The notes below the pieces were generated by a model, which did not search any database, was not told the origin of the DNA, and saw only the letters and a list, made by a program, of their open reading frames with translations. A stretch of 34,387 nucleotides of DNA, from the NCBI GenBank assembly GCA_900540335.1, contig UQFC01000021.1, positions 1 through 34,387 on the forward strand, written 5' to 3'. A program made the translations under genes and the position numbers. This DNA comes from an uncultured Clostridium sp. (GTDB taxonomy: Bacteria; Bacillota; Clostridia; Lachnospirales; Lachnospiraceae). This document shows, in pieces, positions 22,848-31,096 of the stretch (positions are counted from its first letter, which is position 1; each line of letters opens with the position of its first letter).

Positions 22848-23434
22848 GAGTAGGCGTGATGGTTTCCGGAGGCGGCACCAATCTGCAGGCGATTCTGGAT
22901 GCCGTTGACGAGGGCAGAATTACCAATGCGGAGATTGAAGTGGTGATCAGCAACAATCCGGGGGCCTATGCCCTGGAGAGAGCCAGAAATCACGGGATTG
23001 AGGCTGTATGCATGTCACCGAAGGATTATGAAACAAGAGATGATTTCAACCGGGCATTTCTGGAAAAGGTAGATGAATACCGGTTGGATCTGATCGTACT
23101 GGCCGGTTTTCTGGTAAAGATTCCGGAGGAAATGGTTGAAAAATACGAGCATCGGATTATCAATATTCATCCGTCTCTGATTCCCTCCTTCTGCGGAGTG
23201 GGATATTACGGGCTGAAGGTACATGAGGCAGCCCTGGCCCGCGGCGTCAAGGTAACCGGCGCAACGGTTCACTATGTAGACGGCGGAATGGACACCGGTC
23301 CCATTATTCTGCAGAAGGCAGTAGAAGTGCAGGAAAATGATACTCCGGAGGTTCTGCAGCGCAGAGTGATGGAGCAGGCAGAGTGGGTGATTCTGCCAGA
23401 GGCGATTGACAGGATTGCCAATGGAAGGGTATAA
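22841..23434 (+). CDS. purN: Phosphoribosylglycinamide formyltransferase
   Basis: Transfers the formyl group of 10-formyl-THF to GAR, which links this operon to the folate uptake gene at the left of the window. 197 residues. GVMVSGGGTNLQAI is the GAR-binding loop. The catalytic triad is N108 and H110 (INIHPSLIPSFCG) and D151 (VDGGMDTGPI). The start lies 7 bases inside purM. A GC-rich hairpin with a weak T-tract follows before purD, so purD may be made at a different level. Confidence 0.96.
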   Translation: MLRVGVMVSGGGTNLQAILDAVDEGRITNAEIEVVISNNPGAYALERARNHGIEAVCMSPKDYETRDDFNRAFLEKVDEYRLDLIVLAGFLVKIPEEMVEKYEHRIINIHPSLIPSFCGVGYYGLKVHEAALARGVKVTGATVHYVDGGMDTGPIILQKAVEVQENDTPEVLQRRVMEQAEWVILPEAIDRIANGRV

Positions 23435-23443
23435 AGAAAAAAG

Positions 23444-23482
23444 GGCAGGCCGGAGAAATACCGGTCTGTCTTTGGTGTTTTA
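23444..23482 (+). terminator. Weak terminator-like hairpin between purN and purD
   Basis: GGCAGGCCGG (23444-23453) pairs over ten positions, with two G-U, with CCGGTCTGTC (23461-23470), 7-base loop, then TTTGGTGTTTT. The interrupted T-tract suggests partial read-through rather than an operon end. Confidence 0.45.
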
Positions 23483-23517
23483 AGATTGACGATGAATATA
23501 AAGGAGGACAGAATTTT

Positions 23518-24792
23518 ATGAAGATTCTGATTGTTGGAGGCGGCGGAAGAGAACATGCAATTGCGTGGAAGCTGGCGCAGAGCCCGAAGGTAGAGAAGCT
23601 GTATTGTGCACCGGGAAATGCAGGAATTGCAGAGGTGGCTGAGTGCGTTAATATTGGTGTCATGGAGTTTGATAAGCTGGTGGAATTTGCGAAGGAGCAT
23701 GAGATTGACATGACCGTTGTGGCTCCTGACGATCCTCTGGCAGCAGGCGCAGTGGACGCCTTTGAGGCAGCAGGACTGCGGGCCTTCGGCCCCAGAGCCA
23801 ATGCGGCGATTCTGGAGGGCTCCAAGGCATTTTCCAAGGATTTAATGAAAAAATACAACATTCCCACAGCTGCTTACGAAACCTTTTCCGATCCGGAGAA
23901 GGCTATTGCTTATCTGGAAACGGCAAAAATGCCGATCGTGCTGAAGGCAGACGGCCTTGCTCTGGGAAAAGGAGTTCTGATTTGCAGGAACCTGGAGGAA
24001 GCAAAGGAAGGCGTTAAGACTCTGATGCTGGACAAGCAGTTCGGTTCTGCAGGAGATGAGATTGTTATTGAGGAATTCATGACAGGCCGCGAAGTATCTG
24101 TTCTGTCCTTTGTAGACGGAAAGACCATTAAAATCATGACCTCTGCCCAGGATCACAAGCGGGCAAAGGATGGAGATCAGGGCCTGAATACCGGCGGTAT
24201 GGGAACTTTTTCTCCCAGCCCCTTCTATACGGCTGAGGTGGACGCTTTCTGCAAAGAAAAGATTTATCAGCCTACTGTGGATGCCATGCGGGCAGAGGGA
24301 AGAGAATTCAAGGGAATTATTTTCTTTGGCCTGATGCTGACAGAGGACGGCCCCAAGGTACTGGAGTACAACGCCCGTTTCGGAGATCCGGAAACACAGG
24401 TGGTTCTGCCAAGAATGAAAAATGATCTGGTGGATTTGTTTGACGCCTGCATTGACGGAACTCTGGATCAGGTTGATCTGGAATTTGAGGATAATGCTGC
24501 TGTCTGCGTGGTTCTGGCATCAGACGGCTATCCGGAGCACTATGAAAAGGGATTTCCGATTACCGGACTGGAGCGTTTTCAGTCTTCGGACGGATACTAT
24601 GTATTCCACGCCGGAAGCAAATTTGACAGCGAAGGCCGCGTTGTTACCAACGGCGGAAGAGTGCTGGGTGTTACGGCAACCGGCGCAACCTTAAAGGAAG
24701 CTCGCGCCAATGCCTACCAGGCAACTGAGTGGGTGGAGTTTGACAATAAATACATGCGCCATGATATTGGAAAGGCGATTGACGAGGCGTAA
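23518..24792 (+). CDS. purD: Phosphoribosylamine-glycine ligase (GAR synthetase)
   Basis: Joins phosphoribosylamine and glycine with ATP to give GAR, the substrate of PurN. 424 residues of the ATP-grasp fold. KILIVGGGGREHAIAWKL is at the N-terminus. LKADGLALGKGV is the ATP-grasp loop. HKRAKDGDQGLNTGGMGTFSP is the PurD signature and LEYNARFGDPETQ the metal-binding segment. AAAGGAGG precedes ATG 23518 by about 11 bases. It ends the purE-M-N-D cluster before a long terminator. The remaining purine genes are not in the window. Confidence 0.96.
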   Translation: MKILIVGGGGREHAIAWKLAQSPKVEKLYCAPGNAGIAEVAECVNIGVMEFDKLVEFAKEHEIDMTVVAPDDPLAAGAVDAFEAAGLRAFGPRANAAILEGSKAFSKDLMKKYNIPTAAYETFSDPEKAIAYLETAKMPIVLKADGLALGKGVLICRNLEEAKEGVKTLMLDKQFGSAGDEIVIEEFMTGREVSVLSFVDGKTIKIMTSAQDHKRAKDGDQGLNTGGMGTFSPSPFYTAEVDAFCKEKIYQPTVDAMRAEGREFKGIIFFGLMLTEDGPKVLEYNARFGDPETQVVLPRMKNDLVDLFDACIDGTLDQVDLEFEDNAAVCVVLASDGYPEHYEKGFPITGLERFQSSDGYYVFHAGSKFDSEGRVVTNGGRVLGVTATGATLKEARANAYQATEWVEFDNKYMRHDIGKAIDEA

Positions 24793-24837
24793 GAGCTGAA
24801 GCTGTTGGTGTCAATTTATATTTGCAAATCAAAAAAG

Positions 24838-24895
24838 AAGAAATCTTCTTTCAGCCATTTAGGGAGAAAACAGGCTGGGGGGAGATTTCTTTTTT
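24838..24895 (+). terminator. Long bipartite terminator after purD
   Basis: AAGAAATCT (24838-24846) pairs with AGATTTCTT (24883-24891). An inner TCAGCC/GGCTG stem and a loop lie between, followed by six T. The same arrangement recurs after the fructan operon at 33621. Confidence 0.82.
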
Positions 24896-24913
24896 GTTAA
24901 AACATGGTATACT
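24884..24913 (+). promoter_or_regulatory. Probable promoter of the macrodomain gene
   Basis: An extended -10, TGG-TATACT (24905-24913), with only a weak -35 (TTTCTT, about 24886) that overlaps the purD terminator. ATG 24984 follows about 70 bases later. Confidence 0.45.
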
Positions 24914-24983
24914 GAAGGAAACCGGGGAAGAAACCGGAAGACTGTGACTGAACGGATTAAGTCTTAACAAGGAAGGTGACAAA

Positions 24984-25496
24984 ATGTTCAGGATCATTTT
25001 AGGTGACATTACAAAAGAAACGGTGGACGCCATTGTGAATGCTGCAAACACAAGCCTTCTGGGCGGAGGCGGCGTGGATGGCGCCATTCACCGGGCAGCG
25101 GGGCCGGAGCTTCTGGCAGAGTGTCGGACACTTCACGGCTGCAAAACAGGACAGGCCAAAATCACAAAGGGTTATCGGCTTCCGGCAAAATATGTGATTC
25201 ACACGCCCGGACCGATTTGGAACGGAGGAACCAGGAACGAGGAAAGGCTTTTGAGAAACTGCTACGAAAGCTGTCTGAAACTTGCGGCGGAGAACGGCTG
25301 CCGGAGCGTGGCGTTTCCCTCTATCAGCACAGGGATTTACCGTTTCCCGTTGGAGAAAGCATCCAGAATTGCAGTAAGAACCATTCTGGAGTTTTTGAAA
25401 GCTCATCCGGATATGGAGGTACGGATGGTGTGCTTTGACAGGGAAACGCTTGGATATTATGAGAATGCTTTGAAAGAGCAGACTGAGTTTTTGTAA
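24984..25496 (+). CDS. Macrodomain protein, ADP-ribose/O-acetyl-ADP-ribose deacetylase type
   Basis: 170 residues, a stand-alone macrodomain of the YmdB/MacroD kind. GDITKETVDAIVNAAN (7-22), GGGGVDGAIHRAAGPEL (27-43) and PSISTGIYRFP (112-122) are the ADP-ribose binding loops. Such proteins hydrolyse O-acetyl-ADP-ribose or remove ADP-ribose from acidic side chains in the cytoplasm. GGAAGGTG precedes ATG 24984 by about 5-9 bases. It stands alone: no sirtuin, ADP-ribosyltransferase or DarT-like partner is adjacent, so no toxin-antitoxin role is supported. Confidence 0.93.
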   Translation: MFRIILGDITKETVDAIVNAANTSLLGGGGVDGAIHRAAGPELLAECRTLHGCKTGQAKITKGYRLPAKYVIHTPGPIWNGGTRNEERLLRNCYESCLKLAAENGCRSVAFPSISTGIYRFPLEKASRIAVRTILEFLKAHPDMEVRMVCFDRETLGYYENALKEQTEFL

Positions 25497-25537
25497 CGAG
25501 AGAAAAAAACTCAACTATCAGGAAATTCCAAGGAAGC

Positions 25538-25729
25538 ATGACAGTAAGATTTTTGGAAAAGAAAAATAAAGAAATTAAACTGGTATTGATTATAGTATAT
25601 GTGATAGTTCTTTTGATTTTGAAATCATATGAATGGTCGTTTTATATTTGTACCATAGTGTTAGCTGCTTGTCTTTCTATACATAGATTGTGGTATCATA
25701 AACAAAAAAAATGTGAACATTCTTCATAA
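25538..25729 (+). CDS. Small AT-rich membrane ORF (63 aa), uncertain
   Basis: A 63-codon frame with ATG 25538 and a modest AAGGA site 4 bases upstream. It encodes a basic N-terminus (FLEKKNKEIK), two hydrophobic segments (LVLIIVYVIVLLILK, then YICTIVLAACLSIHRLW) and a basic tail. The codons are much richer in A and T than those of neighbouring genes, which suggests acquired or decaying DNA. I do not recognise it. It could be a remnant of a larger membrane gene or a chance frame. It stands directly before a broken acetyltransferase. Confidence 0.4.
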   Translation: MTVRFLEKKNKEIKLVLIIVYVIVLLILKSYEWSFYICTIVLAACLSIHRLWYHKQKKCEHSS

Positions 25730-26035
25730 CAGAAGAGTTCCAGATACTCGGATGTGGAGAATGTAATCATAGAACCTTCTTTTCGATGCGGCTATGGCTT
25801 CAATATTTTCATTCATGGTTTGGCGGTAATCAACTATAACTGTGTGATTTTAGATACGTCGCCGGTGAATCTGGGAGAAAATATTTTTATTGCGTCAGGC
25901 GTATGTATCGCCTGTGCTGGTCACTCAATAGATTCCACTCAGCGGGCAGAGGGAATCAGCACTTCCAACCCCATTGTGATAAAACGGGATGTCTGGATTG
26001 GCGCTAATGCGGTTATTTGCGGAAGCGAAGCATCA
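25730..26035 (+). pseudogene. Sugar O-acetyltransferase (Maa/LacA-type) fragment, broken at both ends
   Basis: From about 25754 the frame reads a left-handed beta-helix acetyltransferase: ENVIIEPSFRCGYGFNI, NCVILDTSPVNLGENIFIASG, AGHSID and NPIVIKRDVWIGANAVICG, matching the middle of maltose/galactoside acetyltransferases. The N-terminal helical domain (about 60-80 residues) is missing; a stop at 25727 closes the frame. After WIGANAVICG the expected PGVTIGDN-type repeats and C-terminus are gone, and the frame runs into a terminator hairpin and unrelated codons to 26170. Without the C-terminal coils and the full active site it should be inactive. Probably a deletion relic. Confidence 0.8.
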
Positions 26036-26055
26036 TCTACAGAGCTTCCGCTTTT
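26022..26055 (+). terminator. Terminator at the truncated acetyltransferase junction
   Basis: GCGGAAGC (from about 26020) pairs with GCTTCCGC (26044-26051) around a loop, then seven T. It lies where the acetyltransferase homology stops. The following 150 bases to 26203 contain another small dyad (CTGCAG-ATTC-CTGCAG, about 26129-26144) but no gene I can support. Confidence 0.75.
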
Positions 26056-26203
26056 TTTGAGGAAAAATCCCGTTTTTAAACAGGATTATTTCCTGCTTTC
26101 CTTTCTGATACCAGAGTGTTCCAAACTGCAGATTCCTGCAGAAGCTCTGGAATCTCTGTACTGCGTGTAATACAAAGCAGCTGGAAAGCATAGGAAATCC
26201 GGA

Positions 26204-27235
26204 TTAATCTGTGGTTTCTCTGCGAATCAGCACAGGCGTGATTACTTTATGGACAGGAGAATCGGGAAGAGAAGGACGTCTTTTTTTGCGTTCATTCATT
26301 TGTTCAACCAAAATCTCCATGGCAGCAGCGGCAATGACGTCAATCTGCTGGCTGACTGTGCTGGTGGGAATGACGGCTTCTCTGGAAATGGGAGAGTTGT
26401 CAAAGCCGACAATGCGGTAGTCATCAGGCAGAGTGCCGTATTTTTGCACCAGAAGATTTAAGAGGATATTGGCAAAGGTATCGTTTGGCATGAAAATACC
26501 CTTGCGTTTTCCCTGATATTTCCGATCGATGGTTTCCATAAAATTTTTGATAATATCGCGGCTTTCTTCATAAGAGTCTCCCCAGGGCTGCAGAACCAGC
26601 TCGTGAGGAAGATGGTGTTCCTCACAGATAGAGAGAAAGCCCTGGATTCGTCCATAGGCAGGAACGTCAGGGGAAATGTGGTTGTTTCCGTGAATCAGGA
26701 TGTCGCAGTGGTTCTTATAAAGAAGGCTGGTTGCCTGAACGCCGCCCATCAGGTTATCTGTATTGACGCTGCTGGTATACCGATCCTCACGTTCAATGGT
26801 AACAACCGGAATATTGTAGGAAGCCAGTTCTTTGGAGGGAATGGTATGGCTGAGGACAATGAGGCCTTCAATGTTGTAGGCCAGCAGTTCCCGGATATAG
26901 CGTCGTTCTACCTCCTCCTTATTGCTTCCGGTAAATACGATAAATTTATAACCGTACTGCTCATAGCTGGACAGAATCTGATTCAGCATCTCAGCATGAT
27001 AGTGAAGATAGAGATTGGGTACAATGACTCCGACAAATTCCGTTTTTCCGCTTGCCAGGATTCGGCCTACTTTATTTTCCTGATATCCCAGCTCGTCCAG
27101 GGCGCGGGCAATAATATCCTGATTTTCCAGTGTCAGAGAATCGGGGTTATTAAAATATCTGGAGATGGTAGTTTTGGAAAAGTGAGTGTAATCTGCAATG
27201 TCCTGGAAGGTTACCTTTTTTTTATTTGATGCCAT
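26204..27235 (-). CDS. LacI family transcriptional regulator of the fructan/sucrose operon
   Basis: 343 residues. The N-terminal helix-turn-helix (about 9-29, FQDIADYTHFSKTTISRYFNN) and hinge helix ELGYQENKVGRILASGKT are followed by a periplasmic-binding-like effector domain (VGVIVPNLYLHYHAEML to about 335). It is divergent from the transporter/GH32 operon and separated by 303 bases with three CCGG-centred palindromes, so it most likely represses that operon until a fructoside or fructose phosphate binds. AGGAGG lies about 9 bases before ATG 27235. A promoter and an operator just upstream suggest autoregulation. Effector identity is inferred from neighbours only. Confidence 0.92.
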   Translation of the reverse strand: MASNKKKVTFQDIADYTHFSKTTISRYFNNPDSLTLENQDIIARALDELGYQENKVGRILASGKTEFVGVIVPNLYLHYHAEMLNQILSSYEQYGYKFIVFTGSNKEEVERRYIRELLAYNIEGLIVLSHTIPSKELASYNIPVVTIEREDRYTSSVNTDNLMGGVQATSLLYKNHCDILIHGNNHISPDVPAYGRIQGFLSICEEHHLPHELVLQPWGDSYEESRDIIKNFMETIDRKYQGKRKGIFMPNDTFANILLNLLVQKYGTLPDDYRIVGFDNSPISREAVIPTSTVSQQIDVIAAAAMEILVEQMNERKKRRPSLPDSPVHKVITPVLIRRETTD

Positions 27236-27277
27236 GATGATAGGGCCTCCTGTCAGTGTAGTTTCAATGATAATAGT

Positions 27278-27306
27278 AGTATAACAGACTTAATATGGGA
27301 AAGCAA
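27278..27306 (-). promoter_or_regulatory. Promoter of the lacI-type gene
   Basis: Minus strand: -35 TTGCTT (27306-27301), 17-base spacer, -10 TATACT (27283-27278). The distal operator core (27327-27336) lies about 20 bases upstream of this -35. Confidence 0.75.
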
Positions 27307-27320
27307 TGAAAAAATAAGCG

Positions 27321-27336
27321 GTTACGTAACCGGTTA
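27321..27336. promoter_or_regulatory. Distal LacI operator (O3)
   Basis: Perfect palindrome TAACCGGTTA (27327-27336) overlapping another, GTTACGTAAC (27321-27330). It shares the ACCGGT core with the two sites after the operon promoter, with centre-to-centre distances of 124 and 136 bases. Confidence 0.72.
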
Positions 27337-27409
27337 TGTGTAGAGTATACAAAGACAGGATGGAATTTTTGTACAGGATGCTAAAATTCTGATTTTTATA
27401 GAAAAAAGA

Positions 27410-27438
27410 TTGACGGCAGACTGTGCATTGTATATAAT
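27410..27438 (+). promoter_or_regulatory. Promoter of the fructan/sucrose operon
   Basis: -35 TTGACG (27410-27415), 17-base spacer, consensus -10 TATAAT (27433-27438). Two operators start 9 bases after the -10, covering the expected transcription start. Confidence 0.88.
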
Positions 27439-27446
27439 CGGATCAT

Positions 27447-27472
27447 AAAGTAACCGGTAACTTTACCGGTAA
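27447..27472. promoter_or_regulatory. Two overlapping LacI operators (O1 and O2) at the transcription start
   Basis: O1 is AAAGTAACCGGTAACTTT (27447-27464), a palindrome except for one symmetric pair. O2 is TTACCGGTAA (27463-27472), perfect. Both centre on ACCGGT, 12 bases apart. A central CpG is usual for LacI-family operators. The position just downstream of the -10 suits repression. Confidence 0.82.
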
Positions 27473-27538
27473 TACAAAGGTAAATCAGGAAAATTCATCT
27501 TGTAAGAGAAGAGGTCTGTGCGAAGAAAGGGGAAGGAC

Positions 27539-28444
27539 ATGAGTGGAAGAATGAAACAAAAAATTGGTTACATCCGAAGAAATTGGCAGCTTTATCTGCT
27601 TTTTTTGCTTCCGGCAGTTGTAATTACAGTAATTTTTAAGTATATCCCAATGGGCGGCGTACTGATTGCATTTGAAGATTTTAATGTCATCAAGGGAATA
27701 TTTGGAAGTGAATGGGTAGGTCTCAGCTATTTTAAACGGTTTCTGTCTTCACCGGATTTTATGAGATATCTGATGAACACACTGAAATTAAGTGTTTACG
27801 GACTCTTATGGGGATTTCCGGTGCCCATTATTTTAGCGCTGCTGCTGAACCAGATTCGCAGCACCGGCATTAAGAAAAACATTCAGCTTTTGATTTATGC
27901 CCCTAATTTTATCTCTGTTATTGTTCTCTGCGGTATGATTCGAATGTTTTTATCACCTGTGGGACCGGTCAACCAACTGTTTGGTATTCAGACCAACTGG
28001 ATGACCATGCCGTCTGCATTCCGAACCATTTACATTGCAAGTGGAATCTGGCAGACCGCCGGATGGGCTTCTATTATGTATACGGCAGCCCTGGCAAATT
28101 CCAGTAAGGAGCTGGAGGAAGCGGCAATCGTAGACGGAGCAAATATTTTCCAGCAGATTCGCTACGTTCAGATTCCGGCTATTAAAAATATTATCGTGAT
28201 TCAGTTTATCCTGCAGGCAGGAAATATTATGAGCATTGGATTTGAAAAAGCTTATGCCCTTCAGACGGATATGAACCTTCCGGCGGCTGAAATCCTGTCA
28301 ACCTATGTATACCGGATTGGTCTTTTAAATGGTGATTACGGTTATTCTACGGCAGTAGGCCTGTTTAATTCCGTCATCAATGTAATTTTGCTGATACTGG
28401 TCAATTATGTAGTCGCCAAGTTAAATGACGGCGAAGGCATTTAA
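27539..28444 (+). CDS. ABC sugar transporter permease, LplB type
   Basis: A 301-residue inner-membrane permease with six helices. The cytoplasmic EAA loop is EEAAIVDGANIFQQIRYVQIP near residue 195, where the ATPase docks. FKYIPMGGVLIAFEDFN at the N-terminus is characteristic of the LplB group of carbohydrate uptake permeases. ATG 27539 follows an AAAGGGGAAGG site; a GTG at 27518 in frame has no good site. First gene of the operon, paired with the next permease. No ATP-binding subunit is encoded here, so a shared MsmK/UgpC-type ATPase is expected elsewhere. Substrate is inferred from the GH32 gene. Confidence 0.92.
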   Translation: MSGRMKQKIGYIRRNWQLYLLFLLPAVVITVIFKYIPMGGVLIAFEDFNVIKGIFGSEWVGLSYFKRFLSSPDFMRYLMNTLKLSVYGLLWGFPVPIILALLLNQIRSTGIKKNIQLLIYAPNFISVIVLCGMIRMFLSPVGPVNQLFGIQTNWMTMPSAFRTIYIASGIWQTAGWASIMYTAALANSSKELEEAAIVDGANIFQQIRYVQIPAIKNIIVIQFILQAGNIMSIGFEKAYALQTDMNLPAAEILSTYVYRIGLLNGDYGYSTAVGLFNSVINVILLILVNYVVAKLNDGEGI

Positions 28445-28457
28445 GGAGGAACGGGTA

Positions 28458-29354
28458 ATGGAAAATAAGAGAAAAATGAAACTGGGAGCTGCCGACAGGG
28501 TAATCCTGGGAACCGGCTACGGCCTTTTGGGTATTTTCTGTATCTTGATTTTGATTCCTCTTGCTTACGTAGTGGCAGCCTCTTTTATGGATCCGAACGT
28601 CTTAAACAATCAGGGAATCAGCTTTGATGTGAAAGACTGGACAATCGATGCTTATCGCCGCGTACTGGAAAATAAAATGATTTGGCGGGGATTTATCAAC
28701 TCCTTTTTTTATTCAGCAGCGTTTACAGTGATTTCTGTTTTTATTGTACTGCTGGCGGCATATCCCATGTCCAAAAAGGATCTGGTGGGAAGACCATTTT
28801 TTAACATCCTGTTTTTAATCACCATGTTTTTTAACGGCGGATTGATTCCTACGTTTATTCTGATTAACAAGCTTCACATGGTCAACACAATCTGGGCGAT
28901 TTTGATTCCCAATGCCTTTAACGTATGGCACATGGTTCTTGCAAGAACCTATTATCAGTCTATTCCAGCAGAGCTTCGGGAGGCGTCCCAGCTGGATGGA
29001 GCCAGCGAGGTACAGCACTTCTTCAAAATCATGATGCCGGTGTGCAAGCCGATTATCGCAGTTTTGGCTCTGTGGACCTTTGTTGGAATGTGGAACAGCT
29101 ATTTTGATGCTCTGATTTATATTAATGACGCGAGCTTACAGCCGCTGCAGCTGGTACTTCGTTCCATTCTGGTGCAGAATACCCCGCAGCCTGGTATGAT
29201 TGCAGATATTCAGAGCACGGCAGAGATGGCAAAGGTGGCAGAGCTGTTAAAGTATGCGACGATTGTGGTATCCAGCCTGCCGCTGCTGATTATGTACCCA
29301 TTCTTCCAGAAGTATTTTGACCAGGGCGTAATGGTTGGTTCTGTAAAAGGTTAA
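28458..29354 (+). CDS. ABC sugar transporter permease, YtcP/AraQ type
   Basis: 298 residues, six helices, second half of the permease heterodimer. The EAA loop is REASQLDGASEVQHFFKIMMP near residue 175. The N-terminal LIPLAYVVAASFMDPNVL and the C-terminal PFFQKYFDQGVMVGSVKG end, typical of YtcP proteins, are present. AAGGAGG lies 8 bases before ATG 28458, only 13 bases after the LplB-type gene. The frame is open upstream into the previous gene but without a ribosome site. Confidence 0.92.
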   Translation: MENKRKMKLGAADRVILGTGYGLLGIFCILILIPLAYVVAASFMDPNVLNNQGISFDVKDWTIDAYRRVLENKMIWRGFINSFFYSAAFTVISVFIVLLAAYPMSKKDLVGRPFFNILFLITMFFNGGLIPTFILINKLHMVNTIWAILIPNAFNVWHMVLARTYYQSIPAELREASQLDGASEVQHFFKIMMPVCKPIIAVLALWTFVGMWNSYFDALIYINDASLQPLQLVLRSILVQNTPQPGMIADIQSTAEMAKVAELLKYATIVVSSLPLLIMYPFFQKYFDQGVMVGSVKG

Positions 29355-29365
29355 GGAGGCAGATT

Positions 29366-31051
29366 ATGAAGAGAACATGGAAACATTGGCTGAGTCTGGG
29401 GCTGGCAGCAGCAGCTGTCCTTTCCCTTGCAGGATGCGGCGGCAGGGAGATTGCGGCAGCAGACAGTAACCCTGATACACCGGTGGAAGCAGTAACCTTT
29501 CCATTAAAGGAAAAGGCAGAGCTGTCTTTTATTACCAATGCTCCGGCGCGTACCACCCAGGATCCTAATGAGAGAATTATTTTTCAGCGTCTGGAAGAGA
29601 AGACTAACGTACACATTGACTGGACCTGTTTTGTAAAGGATCAGTATGCTGATAAGAAAAACCTTGCCCTTGCCCAGTTCGGCAATCTGCCGGACGGAGT
29701 ATTTACCGCAGAGATGAATGATACCGACATTCTGCGATATGCAAAACAGGGGATTATTATTCCTCTGGAGCACTTGATTGACAAGTATATGCCCAATCTT
29801 CAGGCAGTATTTGAAAAATATCCGGAATACCGAGTGATGTGTACAGCTGCAGACGGACATATTTATTCCTTTCCGTGGATTGAGCAGTTAGGCTCCGGAA
29901 AAGAGGCGATTCAGGCCATTGGCAGCATTCCTTACATCAATAAGAAGTGGCTGGATTTTCTGGGTCTGGAGGTGCCGGAAACTACGGAAGAACTGGAACA
30001 GGTTCTTATCGCTTTTCGGGATAATGGAGACCGGATTCAGCAGGAATTTAACATTGAAGGAAGCATTATTCCCATGTCCGGAATTATTAACAACGGCGAT
30101 CAGGATCCGGCGATTTTAATCAATGGATTTGGAGAAGGGTACGGAGACGTGCCGGATCATTTTGCGGTAACAGATGAGGGAAAGGTGATTTATACTGCAG
30201 TACAGGAAGGCTACAAAGAAGGCATTCAGTGGCTTCATGGGCTGGTAGAACAGAATCTGGTAGATCCGGAGCTGTTTACCCAGGACTGGGCTACCTATGT
30301 AGCAAAGGGAAAAAATCACCGCTATGGACTGTGCTTTACCTGGGACATTGGAAACGTTGACAACTATGATGATTTTGTAATGCTTCCAGCTCTTGCAGGA
30401 CCAGACGGGCTGGTGAATATTACCCGTCAGAACAACAGTGAAACCAGCGGCTTTGACAGAGGACGCTGTGTGCTGACTATCAGCTGCCGTGATACAGCTC
30501 TGGCAGCGGCATGGATTGACCAGATGTATGCGCCGGTTCAGTCTGCACAGAACAACTGGGGAACCTATGGGGAAGAAGGAAAGGCAAATATTTTTGAAAT
30601 GAGTGCCAATGAACAGGGAGAACCAATGCTGAAGCATATGCCTCTGGGCGATAATTCTCCGGTAGAGGTCAGGGAAGACCAGTCGGTCAACGGTCCGCTG
30701 GCAGTTCTGAATGAGTATTACGGTGCTTATGTAACCATGCCGGATGATGCGAAATGGCGTTTGGACAATATGCATGAAATGTATCTGGATGATATGAATT
30801 CCAAATATGTATATCCCAATGTATTTATGAGTACAGAAGATGCCAATCTGGTGGCTCAGTATGACACGGACATTAAGAAGTACGCAGAGCAGATGAAGGC
30901 AAGCTGGATTTTAAACGGCGGAATAGAAGAAGAGTGGGATGGATATTTGGAGAAGATGGAGGCCTATGGACTTTCTGAGTACCTGGCAATCAAGCAGAAA
31001 TATTTTGACAGTTATCAGGAATCTCTTAAAAAAACAAGTAAATCACAATAG
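29366..31051 (+). CDS. Extracellular solute-binding lipoprotein (LplA-type, sugar)
   Basis: 561 residues. A lipoprotein signal peptide ends in LAGC, with C24 as the lipidated residue, followed by GG and an acidic linker. It would sit on the outer face of the membrane and deliver sugar to the two permeases. The length above 500 residues and the pairing with LplB/YtcP permeases place it in the large LplA/family-1 binding protein group, which often takes oligosaccharides. Many tryptophans and tyrosines fit a sugar-stacking site. AAGGAGG lies upstream, 11 bases after the permease stop. The substrate (sucrose, kestose or longer fructo-oligosaccharide) is inferred. Confidence 0.92.
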   Translation: MKRTWKHWLSLGLAAAAVLSLAGCGGREIAAADSNPDTPVEAVTFPLKEKAELSFITNAPARTTQDPNERIIFQRLEEKTNVHIDWTCFVKDQYADKKNLALAQFGNLPDGVFTAEMNDTDILRYAKQGIIIPLEHLIDKYMPNLQAVFEKYPEYRVMCTAADGHIYSFPWIEQLGSGKEAIQAIGSIPYINKKWLDFLGLEVPETTEELEQVLIAFRDNGDRIQQEFNIEGSIIPMSGIINNGDQDPAILINGFGEGYGDVPDHFAVTDEGKVIYTAVQEGYKEGIQWLHGLVEQNLVDPELFTQDWATYVAKGKNHRYGLCFTWDIGNVDNYDDFVMLPALAGPDGLVNITRQNNSETSGFDRGRCVLTISCRDTALAAAWIDQMYAPVQSAQNNWGTYGEEGKANIFEMSANEQGEPMLKHMPLGDNSPVEVREDQSVNGPLAVLNEYYGAYVTMPDDAKWRLDNMHEMYLDDMNSKYVYPNVFMSTEDANLVAQYDTDIKKYAEQMKASWILNGGIEEEWDGYLEKMEAYGLSEYLAIKQKYFDSYQESLKKTSKSQ

Positions 31052-31096
31052 AAATCAGTGACAGCGGCTAAGAAGCACTGAGAAACGGAGAGAACA

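Noticed and set aside
24984..25496. Macrodomain as antitoxin of a DarT-like ADP-ribosylation system
   Set aside because: No toxin-like ADP-ribosyltransferase is adjacent; the downstream 63-codon frame is a membrane-type sequence, and the macrodomain is of the common stand-alone type.
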